Part shown: positions 8,559 through 17,003 of the stretch, piece by piece
Layout of the letters: every line of letters starts with the position of its first letter
How positions within the stretch are numbered: position 1 is the first letter of the stretch
Source: Prosthecobacter debontii
Lineage (GTDB): Bacteria; Verrucomicrobiota; Verrucomicrobiia; Verrucomicrobiales; Verrucomicrobiaceae
Direction of reading: 5' to 3'
Length of the DNA: 64,000 nucleotides
Assembly (NCBI RefSeq): GCF_900167535.1
Contig: NZ_FUYE01000007.1
Location: 1 to 64,000, forward strand
Program-made: the position numbers and the translations under genes
Notes under the pieces: model-generated
Told to the model about the DNA's origin: nothing
Database searches by the model: none
Seen by the model: only the letters and a program-made list of their open reading frames with translations

Positions 8559-9095
8559 TCAGGCTTTCAAACGAGACACGAACTCTGCAAAACCCGCAGC
8601 TTGTGTCTGCAAGCGCTCCACCAGAGCAGGATCAATGAGTTCGCCATCCTTCAAAAGCTGACCGATACCCGGCATGAAAACCTTGGCCGGATACACATGA
8701 GCGTTTCGATAGCCCAGGATATGCTGGAGTTGCTCGACCGAGCGAAGGGCCCCCCACATCCCTGCCGCAAGCCCGATGAAGCATACGGGCCGGTTTTCAA
8801 AGCTTTCCGGGAAAGGCAGCATGTCGATGAAATACTTCAGCACGCCCGGGAAGCTGCCGTTGTATTCAGGCGTGATGATGACCACACCTGAACTAGCGAG
8901 GATGGCATCCGCAAAGGGAGCAAAGGCTGCAGGTTTCTCCGCATAAGCCGTTGGAGAGAAGATCTCGGCAGGAAGATCCGCGAGATCAAGCACCTGACAG
9001 GGCACTCCCATCTGCAAATAAAACCGCTCAATCAGAGCCGTGATTTTCCGTGTGTTACTGCCGGGACGATTGGTGCCACTGAGGAGTGTGATCAT
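8559..9095 (-). CDS. NAD(P)H-dependent FMN reductase family protein
   Basis: 178 residues of flavodoxin-like fold. 'LLSGTNRPGSNTRKI' (residues about 4-18) is the FMN-phosphate loop, and 'ITPEYNGSFPGVLKYFIDML' (about 75-94) is the second flavin-binding block of the azoreductase/chromate reductase family. These cytoplasmic enzymes reduce FMN, quinones or other electrophiles with NAD(P)H. The gene lies 32 bp downstream of the DUF1501 gene on the same strand, so the two may be co-transcribed. The substrate cannot be read from sequence. Confidence 0.88.
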   Translation of the reverse strand: MITLLSGTNRPGSNTRKITALIERFYLQMGVPCQVLDLADLPAEIFSPTAYAEKPAAFAPFADAILASSGVVIITPEYNGSFPGVLKYFIDMLPFPESFENRPVCFIGLAAGMWGALRSVEQLQHILGYRNAHVYPAKVFMPGIGQLLKDGELIDPALVERLQTQAAGFAEFVSRLKA

Positions 9096-9127
9096 GGGAG
9101 GCGATTAGCAAAGCATGCGCGCAAGGC

Positions 9128-10561
9128 TCATGCCAGCAACTTTGGCACCAGTTCGCCGTGAACATTCGTCAGGCGCATGTCCAGCCCCTGAAACTTCACG
9201 GCCAGCTTGGTATGCTCGAAGCCCAGCAGATGCAGTAGGGTCGCATGCAGATCATGCACATGGACCGGATCTTCTGTGACATTGAAGCCGAACTCATCGG
9301 TCGTCCCTAAAGTGAGGCCAGGTTTCATCCCACCTCCGGCAAACCACATGGTGAAGGCATTCGGGTGATGGTCACGGCCATCGCTTCCCCCCTGCACCAT
9401 CGGCGTGCGACCAAATTCGCCCCCCCAAATCACCAAGGTATCTTCGAGCAAGCCTCGCTGCTTCAGGTCTCGCACCAACGCAGCACACGGTTGATCGGTC
9501 TGCCCGCATTGATCTTTCAGTCCCTTGGTCAAACCGCCGTGGTGATCCCAGGCTTCATGGAAGAGCTGTACGAAACGAACACCGCTTTCGATCAACCGCC
9601 TCGCTAACAAACAGTTGTTTGCAAATGAGGCCTCGCCCGGCTTAGCCCCATACATGTCCAAGATGTGTTGAGGTTCACGGCCGATATCCATGATTTCAGG
9701 TGCCGTCTTTTGCATGCGATAGGCCAGCTCGAAGCTGTTGATCCGTGAAGCAATCTCAGGATCTCCCATCACCTCCAGCCGCTCTTCATTGAGCTGTTTC
9801 AGAGTATCCAGCGTATGGCGCTGCGTCTGGGTGCTGATCCCTTGGGGATTGCTCAAGTATAACACGGGTTCCCCGCTGCTTCGGAAAGGCACGCCTTGAT
9901 AGACGGTCGGCAAGAACCCGCAGCCAAAGTTCGACATCCCGCCGCTCGGGCCTTTTTGCCCACTCTGGAGAACCACATAACCTGGCAAGTCCTGATTCTC
10001 GGTGCCCAAGCCATAGAGCGTCCAAGCACCAAAACTCGGACGCCCAAAGATCTGCGCTCCGGTGCTCATGAGAATCTGTGCCGGAGCGTGATTGAACGCA
10101 TCCGTTTTCATGGACTTCACAATCGTCAGATCATCCGCAATCTTGGCCGTGTGGGGTAGCAACTCACCGATCTCGGCACCACTCTGCCCATGCCGAGCAA
10201 ACTTGAATTTCGGCCCCATCAGCTTGCTGTTCGGATTGATGAACGCGGCACGATAGCCCTTCAACAAATCTGCTGGAGGCAACTGACCATCCCACTTAGC
10301 TAGCTCGGGTTTATGGTCGAAAAGCTCCAGGTGGCTCGGTGCTCCTCCCATGAAGAGATAGATCACTCGCTTGGCCTTGGCCGAATAGTGGGATCTCTTC
10401 GGTGCCAAAGGATTCAGCCCCGAGGGAGCCGCAGCCACCTTGGACGCATTCATCATATCCAATGCGGCGATCCCCGCGAGCCCGACCCCGCATTCTTTAA
10501 AAAACCAACGGCGAGTCCGGTAGCGTGAATATTCAGTGATCAGCTCCCTGTGCAGATTCAT
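9128..10561 (-). CDS. DUF1501 family Tat-exported protein
   Basis: 477 residues from the ATG at 10559-10561; an upstream in-frame ATG (10606) adds only an unconserved leader. The N-terminus carries a twin-arginine signal ('RTRRWFFKECGVGLAGIAALDMM'-like, with RRxFF), so folded export is expected. The body has the alkaline-phosphatase-like DUF1501 landmarks: 'YLFMGGAPSHLELFDHKP', 'LLHEAWDHHGG'-type block, 'VIWGGEFGRTPMVQG' and 'GRDHHPNAFTMWFAGGG'. DUF1501 genes usually pair with a PSD1 (DUF1549/1553) gene; this one has no such partner beside it. The biochemical activity of the family is unknown. Confidence 0.9.
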   Translation of the reverse strand: MNLHRELITEYSRYRTRRWFFKECGVGLAGIAALDMMNASKVAAAPSGLNPLAPKRSHYSAKAKRVIYLFMGGAPSHLELFDHKPELAKWDGQLPPADLLKGYRAAFINPNSKLMGPKFKFARHGQSGAEIGELLPHTAKIADDLTIVKSMKTDAFNHAPAQILMSTGAQIFGRPSFGAWTLYGLGTENQDLPGYVVLQSGQKGPSGGMSNFGCGFLPTVYQGVPFRSSGEPVLYLSNPQGISTQTQRHTLDTLKQLNEERLEVMGDPEIASRINSFELAYRMQKTAPEIMDIGREPQHILDMYGAKPGEASFANNCLLARRLIESGVRFVQLFHEAWDHHGGLTKGLKDQCGQTDQPCAALVRDLKQRGLLEDTLVIWGGEFGRTPMVQGGSDGRDHHPNAFTMWFAGGGMKPGLTLGTTDEFGFNVTEDPVHVHDLHATLLHLLGFEHTKLAVKFQGLDMRLTNVHGELVPKLLA

Positions 10562-10670
10562 GAGGTTATTGATACGGTGCCAAAAAGCCTCCACTAGCAC
10601 CATCACTTCATATCCCAGGCAAGAACATCATTTCAGCCGGGATAGTCCATATCCCCCTTCTCCACCGCAC

Positions 10671-10709
10671 AAAAGCCCCGATAAGGAATCGACTCTACCT
10701 TATCGGGGC
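10671..10709 (-). terminator. Rho-independent terminator of the choice-of-anchor protein gene
   Basis: A perfect 12-bp inverted repeat, GCCCCGATAAGG (10675-10686) and CCTTATCGGGGC (10698-10709) with an 11-base loop, lies 27 bp past the stop of the minus-strand gene at 10737. Read on the minus strand it is followed by TTTTGTGC, a short U-tract. Orientation and position fit termination of 10737-14750. Confidence 0.85.
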
Positions 10710-10736
10710 CATGAACTCAGCGGGTTCGAGAAGAAC

Positions 10737-13700
10737 TCACCGATAAATTCTCGCGACGAAATTTTTGGTATCCAAAGACAACACAACAAAGGTCTCACCC
10801 GAATTGTTGATCGCCGATCCCATTCCTCCCCCGCCACCACTCGTGTTCACGCATTTGGAGTAGAGCGAAAAGGACTGAATCGTGCGCACCACACCGTTCA
10901 GAATGACGGAGCTTGTGGGGCCTGAACTGTCCAGCATCTGCATGCCGTTGCCATCTCGCTTATCACGCAAGAGCCCGTAATTTCCGTCGCTAAGAATGCA
11001 TTGAAGAGCGACCATTCCATTATCGCTTACCGAAAACACCTGGATTGTTCCGATGTCGAGACCTGACGAACCTGCGGGACTGCCTTCACGAGCTATAATG
11101 CTCATTCCGTTCGTTGGGCTCCAAGAGCAAATGACATTGTCGGTGGTTGCTGTAGCGCCCTTTAACACCGCTTTGAAAATCACTTCGTCATTCGTGCAGA
11201 TGTAAAAATCACCAAAAGTTTGAACGGTTAGGCCATCCACAATAGGGGTCGTTCCTTCACGAGCCACCACATGTGAGACACCATCGATAATCGCCACTAA
11301 GAGTTGGTCATCAGATGCTGTGATACCGCCACCTTGGCCCAAAAAACCAAGATAAGCATGGTCCTCGTTTTGACTGCGTGCCAGCCCTGATATGTTTGAT
11401 ATCTTGCCACCGCCTGTTCCTGAAATTTCGTCTCCCTTACGAACGAGCATAGTGACTGGAGACCCTGGTTTAACGCTAAACAGCGCCAAATTACGCTGAC
11501 CATTCGTTTTCTGAGTCGAATCGTCTGGATTCGATTGCAGGGTAGCCTGGAAAACACAGCCATCCCCGCCTGCAGACAAGTAAGGTGTTATATTATTTAA
11601 CCAAGCTAGATCACCCACAGCAGAACTCACATTATCTCCTTTTTTGACCAAGTTAAGAAGCGTTCCCGCATCCTCATACCAGATGCCATTATTACGACTA
11701 GCAGAGACTCCATCCAGGCTACTGAAGAAGTAAATACGATGGAGAGAATCGATGACTGGTTTGTTTACACCCGACAAAAAGGTACCTCCCCCGGGAGCAG
11801 AATCACCTTCGCGGCTTACCACAGATAAGCTCAAGCCATCGGCAGGCGACGACAAATAAAGGTAATCTGAGGTCACAGGAGCACCATTCAAACGCTCCAA
11901 AGTCACTGACCGGCCCGTTTCGGAAAGCAATATTTGCGAAAAGGTCCCCGTGAGAGTTTGACCTGGCGAGACTTCTGTGGCCTCACGGGCAATGACCCGC
12001 AACGAACCGCTGGCATCCGATAAAAGGAGCTGCTCATTCGTGTAAGCGATCGATCCTGTACCGATCATGCCGTAGGCGTTAAAGGTCACACGTCCTGCAT
12101 TATTGATGAGACCTCCTAGTGGACGATAAACCAGTCCTCCCCCAATCAAACCGTCGCTATCTGTCAGTGGCTGTTTACCAATGCAGGCGTATCCCGTGGT
12201 GAATGACAGAGGACTGCCGTAGCTTGTTCCTAGGCTATTGGTCGCGACGATTCGAAAGTAATACAGCGTCTCCGGCATCAGCGAGGAAATGATTGTTTCC
12301 ACCGCTTCCGCACTGTCTGCTGCTGAGACGTCCTGCGGCAAGGTGTAAAAAACATCATTCGTGAATGTTGAATCCGTGGAGTATTCAAAATACACAGTCG
12401 CAGAAGCCCCCTTAGGATTGAGGCTACCTTTAAGCGTTGTGACATACGTCTTCACATCGGTTGCCGGCAAGGTCGTGACCAGAGGCACCCCAGCTCCCGT
12501 CCCCTGAATGCTGAACGTGTAGGTAGGTTCATCATCGTCATTGCTGCTCACGGTAACAGTGGCTGTTTTCAGACCGATACTGGTCGGGGCGAAGGTGATC
12601 GCAAACGAAGTCGAACCATTGATTGCCACAGAAGACGAACTTGGTGGCGTTGTGAGGCTGAAGTCCGCTGCCCCGGTGATCATCACTGAACCCGTGATAT
12701 TCAAAACATCTGTTCCGCTATTGCTGATCGAAAAAATGCGCTGCCTGCTGAGAGCGTTGACGGCATCTACCACACCAAAATCCGTATGATCTGCGGAGGC
12801 GGGTGTCGTATCACCGCTAGCGATCTCGACATTATTCCCGCTAATCGCAATCTCGGGAGCCACTGGTACCGCCCCTCCATTACCCTGAATTGTGAAGGTG
12901 TAAGGTGACTCATCGCCATCGCTGTTGACGAACCGGACCTGAGCAGTACGCAGGCCATCTGCTGTCGGGTCGAACTGAACGGTAAAAGTCGTAGTCGCTC
13001 CTGGAGTTACATTCACGTTCGGTTGAATCGTGACATTGAAATCACTTGCGTGTGGGCCGGTGATGCTCACGGCTTCGACATTGAGATCAGCGTTGCCATC
13101 GTTAGCGATCGTGAACACGCGATTCACACTCCCATTCGTCACAGTGACACTTCCAAAATAGGTATGATCGGATGCAGAGGGTGTCGCATCACCATTCGTG
13201 ATTTCGATGTTGTTCCCGTAAACGGAGATTTCAGGAGAAGAATCCTGAACATCAATGACCAACTGCTGAGTTCCACTCAGGCTCATCCCATCAGAAACTT
13301 GATAAGAAATCTGGGCATAAGAAACTCCAAATTCTCCAGATGCGGGCGTAAATTTGAGCTGCCCATTGGCAACAACCACCGCCGGAATGGTTTGTCCGAC
13401 TGTCACATCCACTCCATTGATTTGCAAAGAAGCTCCTGCAGGTATCGTGATACCCTGAATCTTCACTGCTGTCAGGGAGTTTCCTGCATCTGAATCGACA
13501 AAGATGAATCCAGACAGAGGCACCGGATTGACTGCATTTTTAAGCACTGAAATCGTGTTCGATGATCCTGAAGGCACCGAATTCGCAGCTCCTACTGTGA
13601 TGGAGACTGTCGCAAGATTCGACTGAATGTTAGTGGCATCAATAGCCAGATAGGTGAAGCTATCTGGCCCAGAATATCCAGTCTGAGGAGTGTAGGTAAA

Positions 13701-14750
13701 GCCTCCCGCATCATTCAAAACTACCGTTCCGTGAGCGGGCTTATCAATCAGTTGTGCATGATCCAGATTATTGTCTTCGTCCGTGTCATTGGCTAACACG
13801 CCGCTATCGATCACGGTCAATGGCGTATCCAGGGGAGTCTTGTAACCATCGGCTAAAGCAATGGGTGCATGGCCAGAAACAAAGCTGCTTTCCTCGATAA
13901 AAACATTGGAGTCCCAGGCAGAGTCAATCAGATCTGCAATGGCAATTTTAATATGATTGACTTGCCCCGGTATCACAGAAGCCTGCGCCGTCAAAACCAC
14001 GGTAAAACCATCCATTTCAAGATTAAATGCCTGTGGGGAATTATTAACAAAATACTGTGGGTTCTTAGCATTTGTTCCTAATGGCTTTCCGCCATTCACG
14101 CTATTGATTGCTACTGGCAAACTTGTTCCAGGGATCCGGGCAACATTGTGCTCGGGTTGTGTCCCGTTCACAAAAAAGCCGAACACATCGTTGAATTGGG
14201 AGTTGGCATATTCATTGTATTCATCCGACCCAAATACATAACGAAAAGCAATCGTGGGGTATGTTGGAACAAAATCGAATTCGAGAACGGTTTTATCGTT
14301 CAGGCTAGAAACATTGGCATTGATGAGCGCCGCAAGATCCGCATCACCTCCCGTTCCGTTGGATTGAGTTCTATTCTCAGCCGAATTTGGACCAGGCACG
14401 TCAAAAACGCCTCCGGTGCTCAAGATGATCCCAGCGCCAAATCCAATAATGTTTTCTCCTCCTGAAAACGTTCCGGCGGAAGAACTCCCTCCACCCTTAG
14501 TCGTCGCCGTTCCCACTTTACCAACTAAGGTGACATTCTCGAACGACTGGATACCTGTTCCTTTAATAGCATTTGCCAAAACTAAGGCACTGACCCCATC
14601 AAGTCCCTGAACATTCACTGGGGCAATTTGTGCAGAGGCCTGATATGACAATAGAGGGATCGCCACAAGCGAGAGGAGACCTTTCAGCTTCAATGTGCGC
14701 CGGATTCCAACACCCGGCTGCAGCCTATCTTTGATAAATGATTTTGTCAT
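10737..14750 (-). CDS. Large secreted multi-domain protein: choice-of-anchor L, cadherin-like/Ig and choice-of-anchor D repeats
   Basis: 1337 residues. An N-terminal signal peptide (Arg/Lys-rich start, 'LLSLVAIPLLSYQASAQIA') is followed at about 45-295 by a choice-of-anchor L domain ('VFGSDEYNEYANSQFNDVFGFF'). Next is an Ig/cadherin-like segment ('VLANDTDEDNNLDHA', 'GFTYTPQTGYSGPDSFTY', about 300-390) and a second Ig-like region. Two choice-of-anchor D repeats follow (about 505-755, each with 'IEI.(S/N)GD.TP...DHT.FG'). Then comes a fibronectin-III-like segment ('ETLYYFRIVATNSLGTSYG') and a beta-propeller-like C-terminal half with repeated 'REGD/REGT/REGS' turns. The protein is probably a surface or secreted adhesin. 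No sorting tail such as PEP-CTERM is visible at the C-terminus. The gene is monocistronic. Confidence 0.85.
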   Translation of the reverse strand: MTKSFIKDRLQPGVGIRRTLKLKGLLSLVAIPLLSYQASAQIAPVNVQGLDGVSALVLANAIKGTGIQSFENVTLVGKVGTATTKGGGSSSAGTFSGGENIIGFGAGIILSTGGVFDVPGPNSAENRTQSNGTGGDADLAALINANVSSLNDKTVLEFDFVPTYPTIAFRYVFGSDEYNEYANSQFNDVFGFFVNGTQPEHNVARIPGTSLPVAINSVNGGKPLGTNAKNPQYFVNNSPQAFNLEMDGFTVVLTAQASVIPGQVNHIKIAIADLIDSAWDSNVFIEESSFVSGHAPIALADGYKTPLDTPLTVIDSGVLANDTDEDNNLDHAQLIDKPAHGTVVLNDAGGFTYTPQTGYSGPDSFTYLAIDATNIQSNLATVSITVGAANSVPSGSSNTISVLKNAVNPVPLSGFIFVDSDAGNSLTAVKIQGITIPAGASLQINGVDVTVGQTIPAVVVANGQLKFTPASGEFGVSYAQISYQVSDGMSLSGTQQLVIDVQDSSPEISVYGNNIEITNGDATPSASDHTYFGSVTVTNGSVNRVFTIANDGNADLNVEAVSITGPHASDFNVTIQPNVNVTPGATTTFTVQFDPTADGLRTAQVRFVNSDGDESPYTFTIQGNGGAVPVAPEIAISGNNVEIASGDTTPASADHTDFGVVDAVNALSRQRIFSISNSGTDVLNITGSVMITGAADFSLTTPPSSSSVAINGSTSFAITFAPTSIGLKTATVTVSSNDDDEPTYTFSIQGTGAGVPLVTTLPATDVKTYVTTLKGSLNPKGASATVYFEYSTDSTFTNDVFYTLPQDVSAADSAEAVETIISSLMPETLYYFRIVATNSLGTSYGSPLSFTTGYACIGKQPLTDSDGLIGGGLVYRPLGGLINNAGRVTFNAYGMIGTGSIAYTNEQLLLSDASGSLRVIAREATEVSPGQTLTGTFSQILLSETGRSVTLERLNGAPVTSDYLYLSSPADGLSLSVVSREGDSAPGGGTFLSGVNKPVIDSLHRIYFFSSLDGVSASRNNGIWYEDAGTLLNLVKKGDNVSSAVGDLAWLNNITPYLSAGGDGCVFQATLQSNPDDSTQKTNGQRNLALFSVKPGSPVTMLVRKGDEISGTGGGKISNISGLARSQNEDHAYLGFLGQGGGITASDDQLLVAIIDGVSHVVAREGTTPIVDGLTVQTFGDFYICTNDEVIFKAVLKGATATTDNVICSWSPTNGMSIIAREGSPAGSSGLDIGTIQVFSVSDNGMVALQCILSDGNYGLLRDKRDGNGMQMLDSSGPTSSVILNGVVRTIQSFSLYSKCVNTSGGGGGMGSAINNSGETFVVLSLDTKNFVARIYR

Positions 14751-15210
14751 GGATTTAAGGTGTTTGGACTATTGAAATAAGGCGTATCGCCAGATTTTAG
14801 AATGCTTCGAGGGCTAGTAAAAAACGGGGAAATAAAACATTCTATCCATAATAGTCATAAAATTCGTGATTTATGCAACACAATTTCCTTAAATATTGCA
14901 TAATTCATCACCTGACGAGCAATCAAAATTCACGTCTAGTCAAAATGACCATTGATTAAACTAGGTCCTGTAAGCCAAAATGTATGGGCGATTCAAAAGT
15001 CTATTTTCGCTCCACGGATGCATGATCTCCTGAGATGCTTAGGCGAACGATTTTCACAACACGCCACGTGTAGGCCCGCTCCTGCGATGCCTGAAAATAC
15101 TTCACTTTTTTCAAGGGTTTCGAAAAGGGGCGGTGTTGTGCGGAATAGCCGGGGACGACCAACCCCGGGGCTCAATCCAAACTTAACAAACCGAACCCCA
15201 ACCCAACTGC
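14751..15210. promoter_or_regulatory. 460-bp AT-rich intergenic region between divergent genes
   Basis: No convincing gene is seen. The part next to the large secreted protein gene (about 14760-14950) is much more AT-rich than its surroundings. It holds an inverted repeat TTATGCAA (14871-14878) / TTGCATAA (14896-14903) with a 17-base spacer, a candidate operator about 120-150 bp upstream of the 14750 start. Near the right end a GC hairpin CCGGGG (15149-15154) / CCCCGG (15163-15168) lies about 45 bp ahead of the small gene at 15211. Promoters could not be assigned with confidence. Confidence 0.4.
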
Positions 15211-15435
15211 GTGAAAACCAACCTTGTTCTCATCCTGACCGCGACCCTCATGCCTCTGCTCAGCGGAACCGCCCTCGCGGGTGAAAAGACCACCGTCTTT
15301 AACAACCGCGGCCAAGTCACCGCCACAGTCAATGCCGTCAACGCCCGCCCCGCCGCTGCTCCAGCCACAGAAAAGAAACTCGTCTGGAACAATCGCGGTC
15401 AGCTCATCGCCGTCGTGCAGGTCCCTGCCCGCTAA
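15211..15435 (+). CDS. Small secreted protein with duplicated NNRGQ motif
   Basis: 74 residues from a GTG start. A clear signal peptide (MKTNLVLILTATLMPLLSG then TALAG, cleavage near 23) is followed by only about 50 mature residues. They contain two copies of one short motif: 'TTVFNNRGQVTATVN' (about 27-41) and 'KLVWNNRGQLIAVVQ' (about 55-69), joined by an Ala/Pro linker. I do not recognise a family. The duplication on a signal peptide, and synonymous-looking variation between copies, argue that it is translated. A 209-residue reading frame on the opposite strand overlaps it and is judged a shadow. It precedes the sigma-factor operon and could be its target or unrelated. Confidence 0.6.
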   Translation: MKTNLVLILTATLMPLLSGTALAGEKTTVFNNRGQVTATVNAVNARPAAAPATEKKLVWNNRGQLIAVVQVPAR

Positions 15436-15503
15436 CTCGGCGTGAACGTGTTGAAGCTTCTGGAGCAGAGACCATCTTAACTCCGCCCATGAACTCACAC
15501 CCC

Positions 15504-15538
15504 GTCCCCTGCCCGCACGAAACCTGCGGGCGGGGGAC
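15504..15538 (+). promoter_or_regulatory. Strong GC hairpin just ahead of the anti-sigma gene
   Basis: A 14-bp stem, GTCCCCTGCCCGCA (15504-15517) with TGCGGGCGGGGGAC (15525-15538), has one G-U wobble and a 7-base loop CGAAACC. It ends nine bases before the ATG at 15548 and lacks a T-run, so it is not a standard terminator. It would lie over or next to the ribosome binding site of the operon, which suggests control of translation or of read-through from 15211-15435. Confidence 0.6.
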
Positions 15539-15547
15539 ACCTCAGCC

Positions 15548-15847
15548 ATGAACGATAAACAGTTAGACTTACTTCTCAAAGCCGCGGATCTCCCCTCCGT
15601 TGCCCAGCCTTCCTTTACCCGGGATATCTGGCGTGACATCGAGCACCGCCAACTCGGTGACAGCCGAGCTCCATGGTTAGACTCGCTGCTCGATCTCCTC
15701 GCCATGCCTAAACTCCGATTGGCCGTCTGGGCCGTCGCTCTGAGCGGAGGCATCTTTGCAGGCATCCGCAGCAGTCTCCAGCCTGCTGATCCAGTCGCCA
15801 TCTACGCCCACGCTATCAATCCTCTGGCCCCCTCGATGACCCCATGA
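15548..15847 (+). CDS. Short single-pass membrane protein, probable anti-sigma factor (CnrY-like position)
   Basis: 99 residues. A soluble N-terminal part (1-50, 'NDKQLDLLLKAADLPSVAQPSFTRDIWRDI') precedes one membrane segment at about 54-72 ('LRLAVWAVALSGGIFAGI'), leaving a short outer tail. The size, topology (N-in) and place at the head of an operon ending in an ECF sigma factor fit a short anti-sigma factor such as CnrY, which holds the sigma factor at the membrane. The stop overlaps the next start (ATGA, 15844-15847), so the genes are translationally coupled. Similarity to known anti-sigma families is weak and the call rests mainly on context. Confidence 0.6.
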   Translation: MNDKQLDLLLKAADLPSVAQPSFTRDIWRDIEHRQLGDSRAPWLDSLLDLLAMPKLRLAVWAVALSGGIFAGIRSSLQPADPVAIYAHAINPLAPSMTP

Positions 15848-16356
15848 GAAATGCCGGAGTACAAACGATGATGACCGCCCTACTATTGGGGATCATCGCC
15901 TTCCTGGTCGCACGTGGAGTGCTCAATCATCAACGCCAGAAAAACTTTGCCCAGAACATCCATGCGCTCGAGCAAGACACCCCTGCCTTGCTGGCCTGGA
16001 TGAAAACAGATCTCGGCCTAACCGACGATGAATTCGCTCGCGAGTGCCGTATTCACGATGAACACATGGTCGAATACCGGCGGCTGTGCGATGAAATGCA
16101 AGCCTCGCGTGAACGCTTAAAAACAGCCTTGCAGGAAAGCCAAAATCTCAGTGACGAAGGCCAAGCCGCCGCCATCAAGGACTATGAAGATCATTTCGAA
16201 GCCTGCGAACGCGCCGTGATCCAACATGTGAAGCATGTCGCCGCAGCCATGAACCCAAAAGCGGGACAGACCTATCTCACGATGATGCTGCCGCATCTCT
16301 TCCCCGATCACGAAAACATCCGTCTGAACAACGAGCCCCCCACTCAGACCCCTTGA
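15844..16356 (+). CDS. Membrane-anchored periplasmic sensor, Spy/CnrX (heavy-metal resistance) type
   Basis: 170 residues. A single N-terminal membrane segment (about 8-26) is followed by an all-helical periplasmic domain. 'LLAWMKTDLGLTDDEFARE' is the signature turn of the Spy/CpxP/CnrX metal-resistance fold. Possible metal ligands cluster on two helices: C68, H71, H74 and C82, and H117, C121, H128 and H131, comparable to the HxxxH and HxxxM pairs of CnrX. It is coupled by overlap to the gene before it and the sigma gene after it (TTGA at 16353-16356). Sensing of a metal or of envelope stress is inferred; the ligand is unknown. Confidence 0.65.
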   Translation: MRNAGVQTMMTALLLGIIAFLVARGVLNHQRQKNFAQNIHALEQDTPALLAWMKTDLGLTDDEFARECRIHDEHMVEYRRLCDEMQASRERLKTALQESQNLSDEGQAAAIKDYEDHFEACERAVIQHVKHVAAAMNPKAGQTYLTMMLPHLFPDHENIRLNNEPPTQTP

Positions 16357-16919
16357 TACACGACGCCGATACCAGCGCCATGCAAAGGCTAGCGGGCGGT
16401 GAAGATACCGCTCTCAACGAAATCATTCATCGCTGGCAGGATCGCCTGATCTCCTTCCTCTGGCACATGAGCCATGACCAGATCGTGGCACGTGATTTGG
16501 CCCAGGAAACCTTCGTTCGTCTCTATCAGAACAGGCATCGCTACCGGCCTCATGCGCCGTTTGCGTCTTATCTCTTTCAAATCGCGCGTAACCTTCTTTT
16601 CAACCACGTGCGCTGGAGCAAGCGCCATCCGTCGGAGTCCTTAGAGTTTCTGTCTGACGAAGGCTTCGATCCCGAGGGAAACGAGCCCTCCCCGGATAAA
16701 GCCATGGTGGGAACCGAGACGATTCATCAAGTGAGACTGGCCATCGCGGATCTACCTGACGAACTTCGCGAAGCCTTCATCTTATTTACGTATCAAGACC
16801 TGAGTTATCGCGAGATCAGCGCCACCCTCGGTTGCTCGGAAAAAGCCGTGGAAACCCGCATTTACCGGGCGCGCCAGATTTTGAAGGAAAAGCTGAGCTC
16901 CCTCGTGCCCTCCGCTTAG
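16353..16919 (+). CDS. ECF-type RNA polymerase sigma factor
   Basis: 188 residues from a TTG that overlaps the previous stop; an ATG at 16380 is an alternative that would shorten it by nine codons. Region 2 (about 20-90) has 'LISFLWHMSHDQIVARDLAQETFVRLYQ' and 'FASYLFQIARNLLFNHVR' (core binding and -10 recognition). Region 4 (about 125-185) has 'LPDELREAFILFTYQDLSYREISATLGCSEKAVETRIYRARQIL' (-35 recognition helix-turn-helix). It is last in the anti-sigma / sensor / sigma operon, the same order as cnrYXH. Targets probably include its own promoter upstream of 15211 or 15548. Confidence 0.93.
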   Translation: MIHDADTSAMQRLAGGEDTALNEIIHRWQDRLISFLWHMSHDQIVARDLAQETFVRLYQNRHRYRPHAPFASYLFQIARNLLFNHVRWSKRHPSESLEFLSDEGFDPEGNEPSPDKAMVGTETIHQVRLAIADLPDELREAFILFTYQDLSYREISATLGCSEKAVETRIYRARQILKEKLSSLVPSA

Positions 16920-17003
16920 TCTGAAAAGGAGGCTTTGTGTGAGGCATGAAGCAAAGCTTGATCAAGAAGCTTCATCCATACGTTTTAGTGGTCCTATCCG
17001 ACC

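Noticed and set aside
9128-10561. Broken PSD1 partner of the first DUF1501 gene
   Set aside because: Neither flank contains DUF1549/DUF1553 remnants; the gene appears solitary here.
15172-15801. 209-codon minus-strand open frame over the small secreted gene and the anti-sigma gene
   Set aside because: It overlaps two plus-strand genes with signal peptide or membrane features and looks like random Arg/Ser/Gly sequence.
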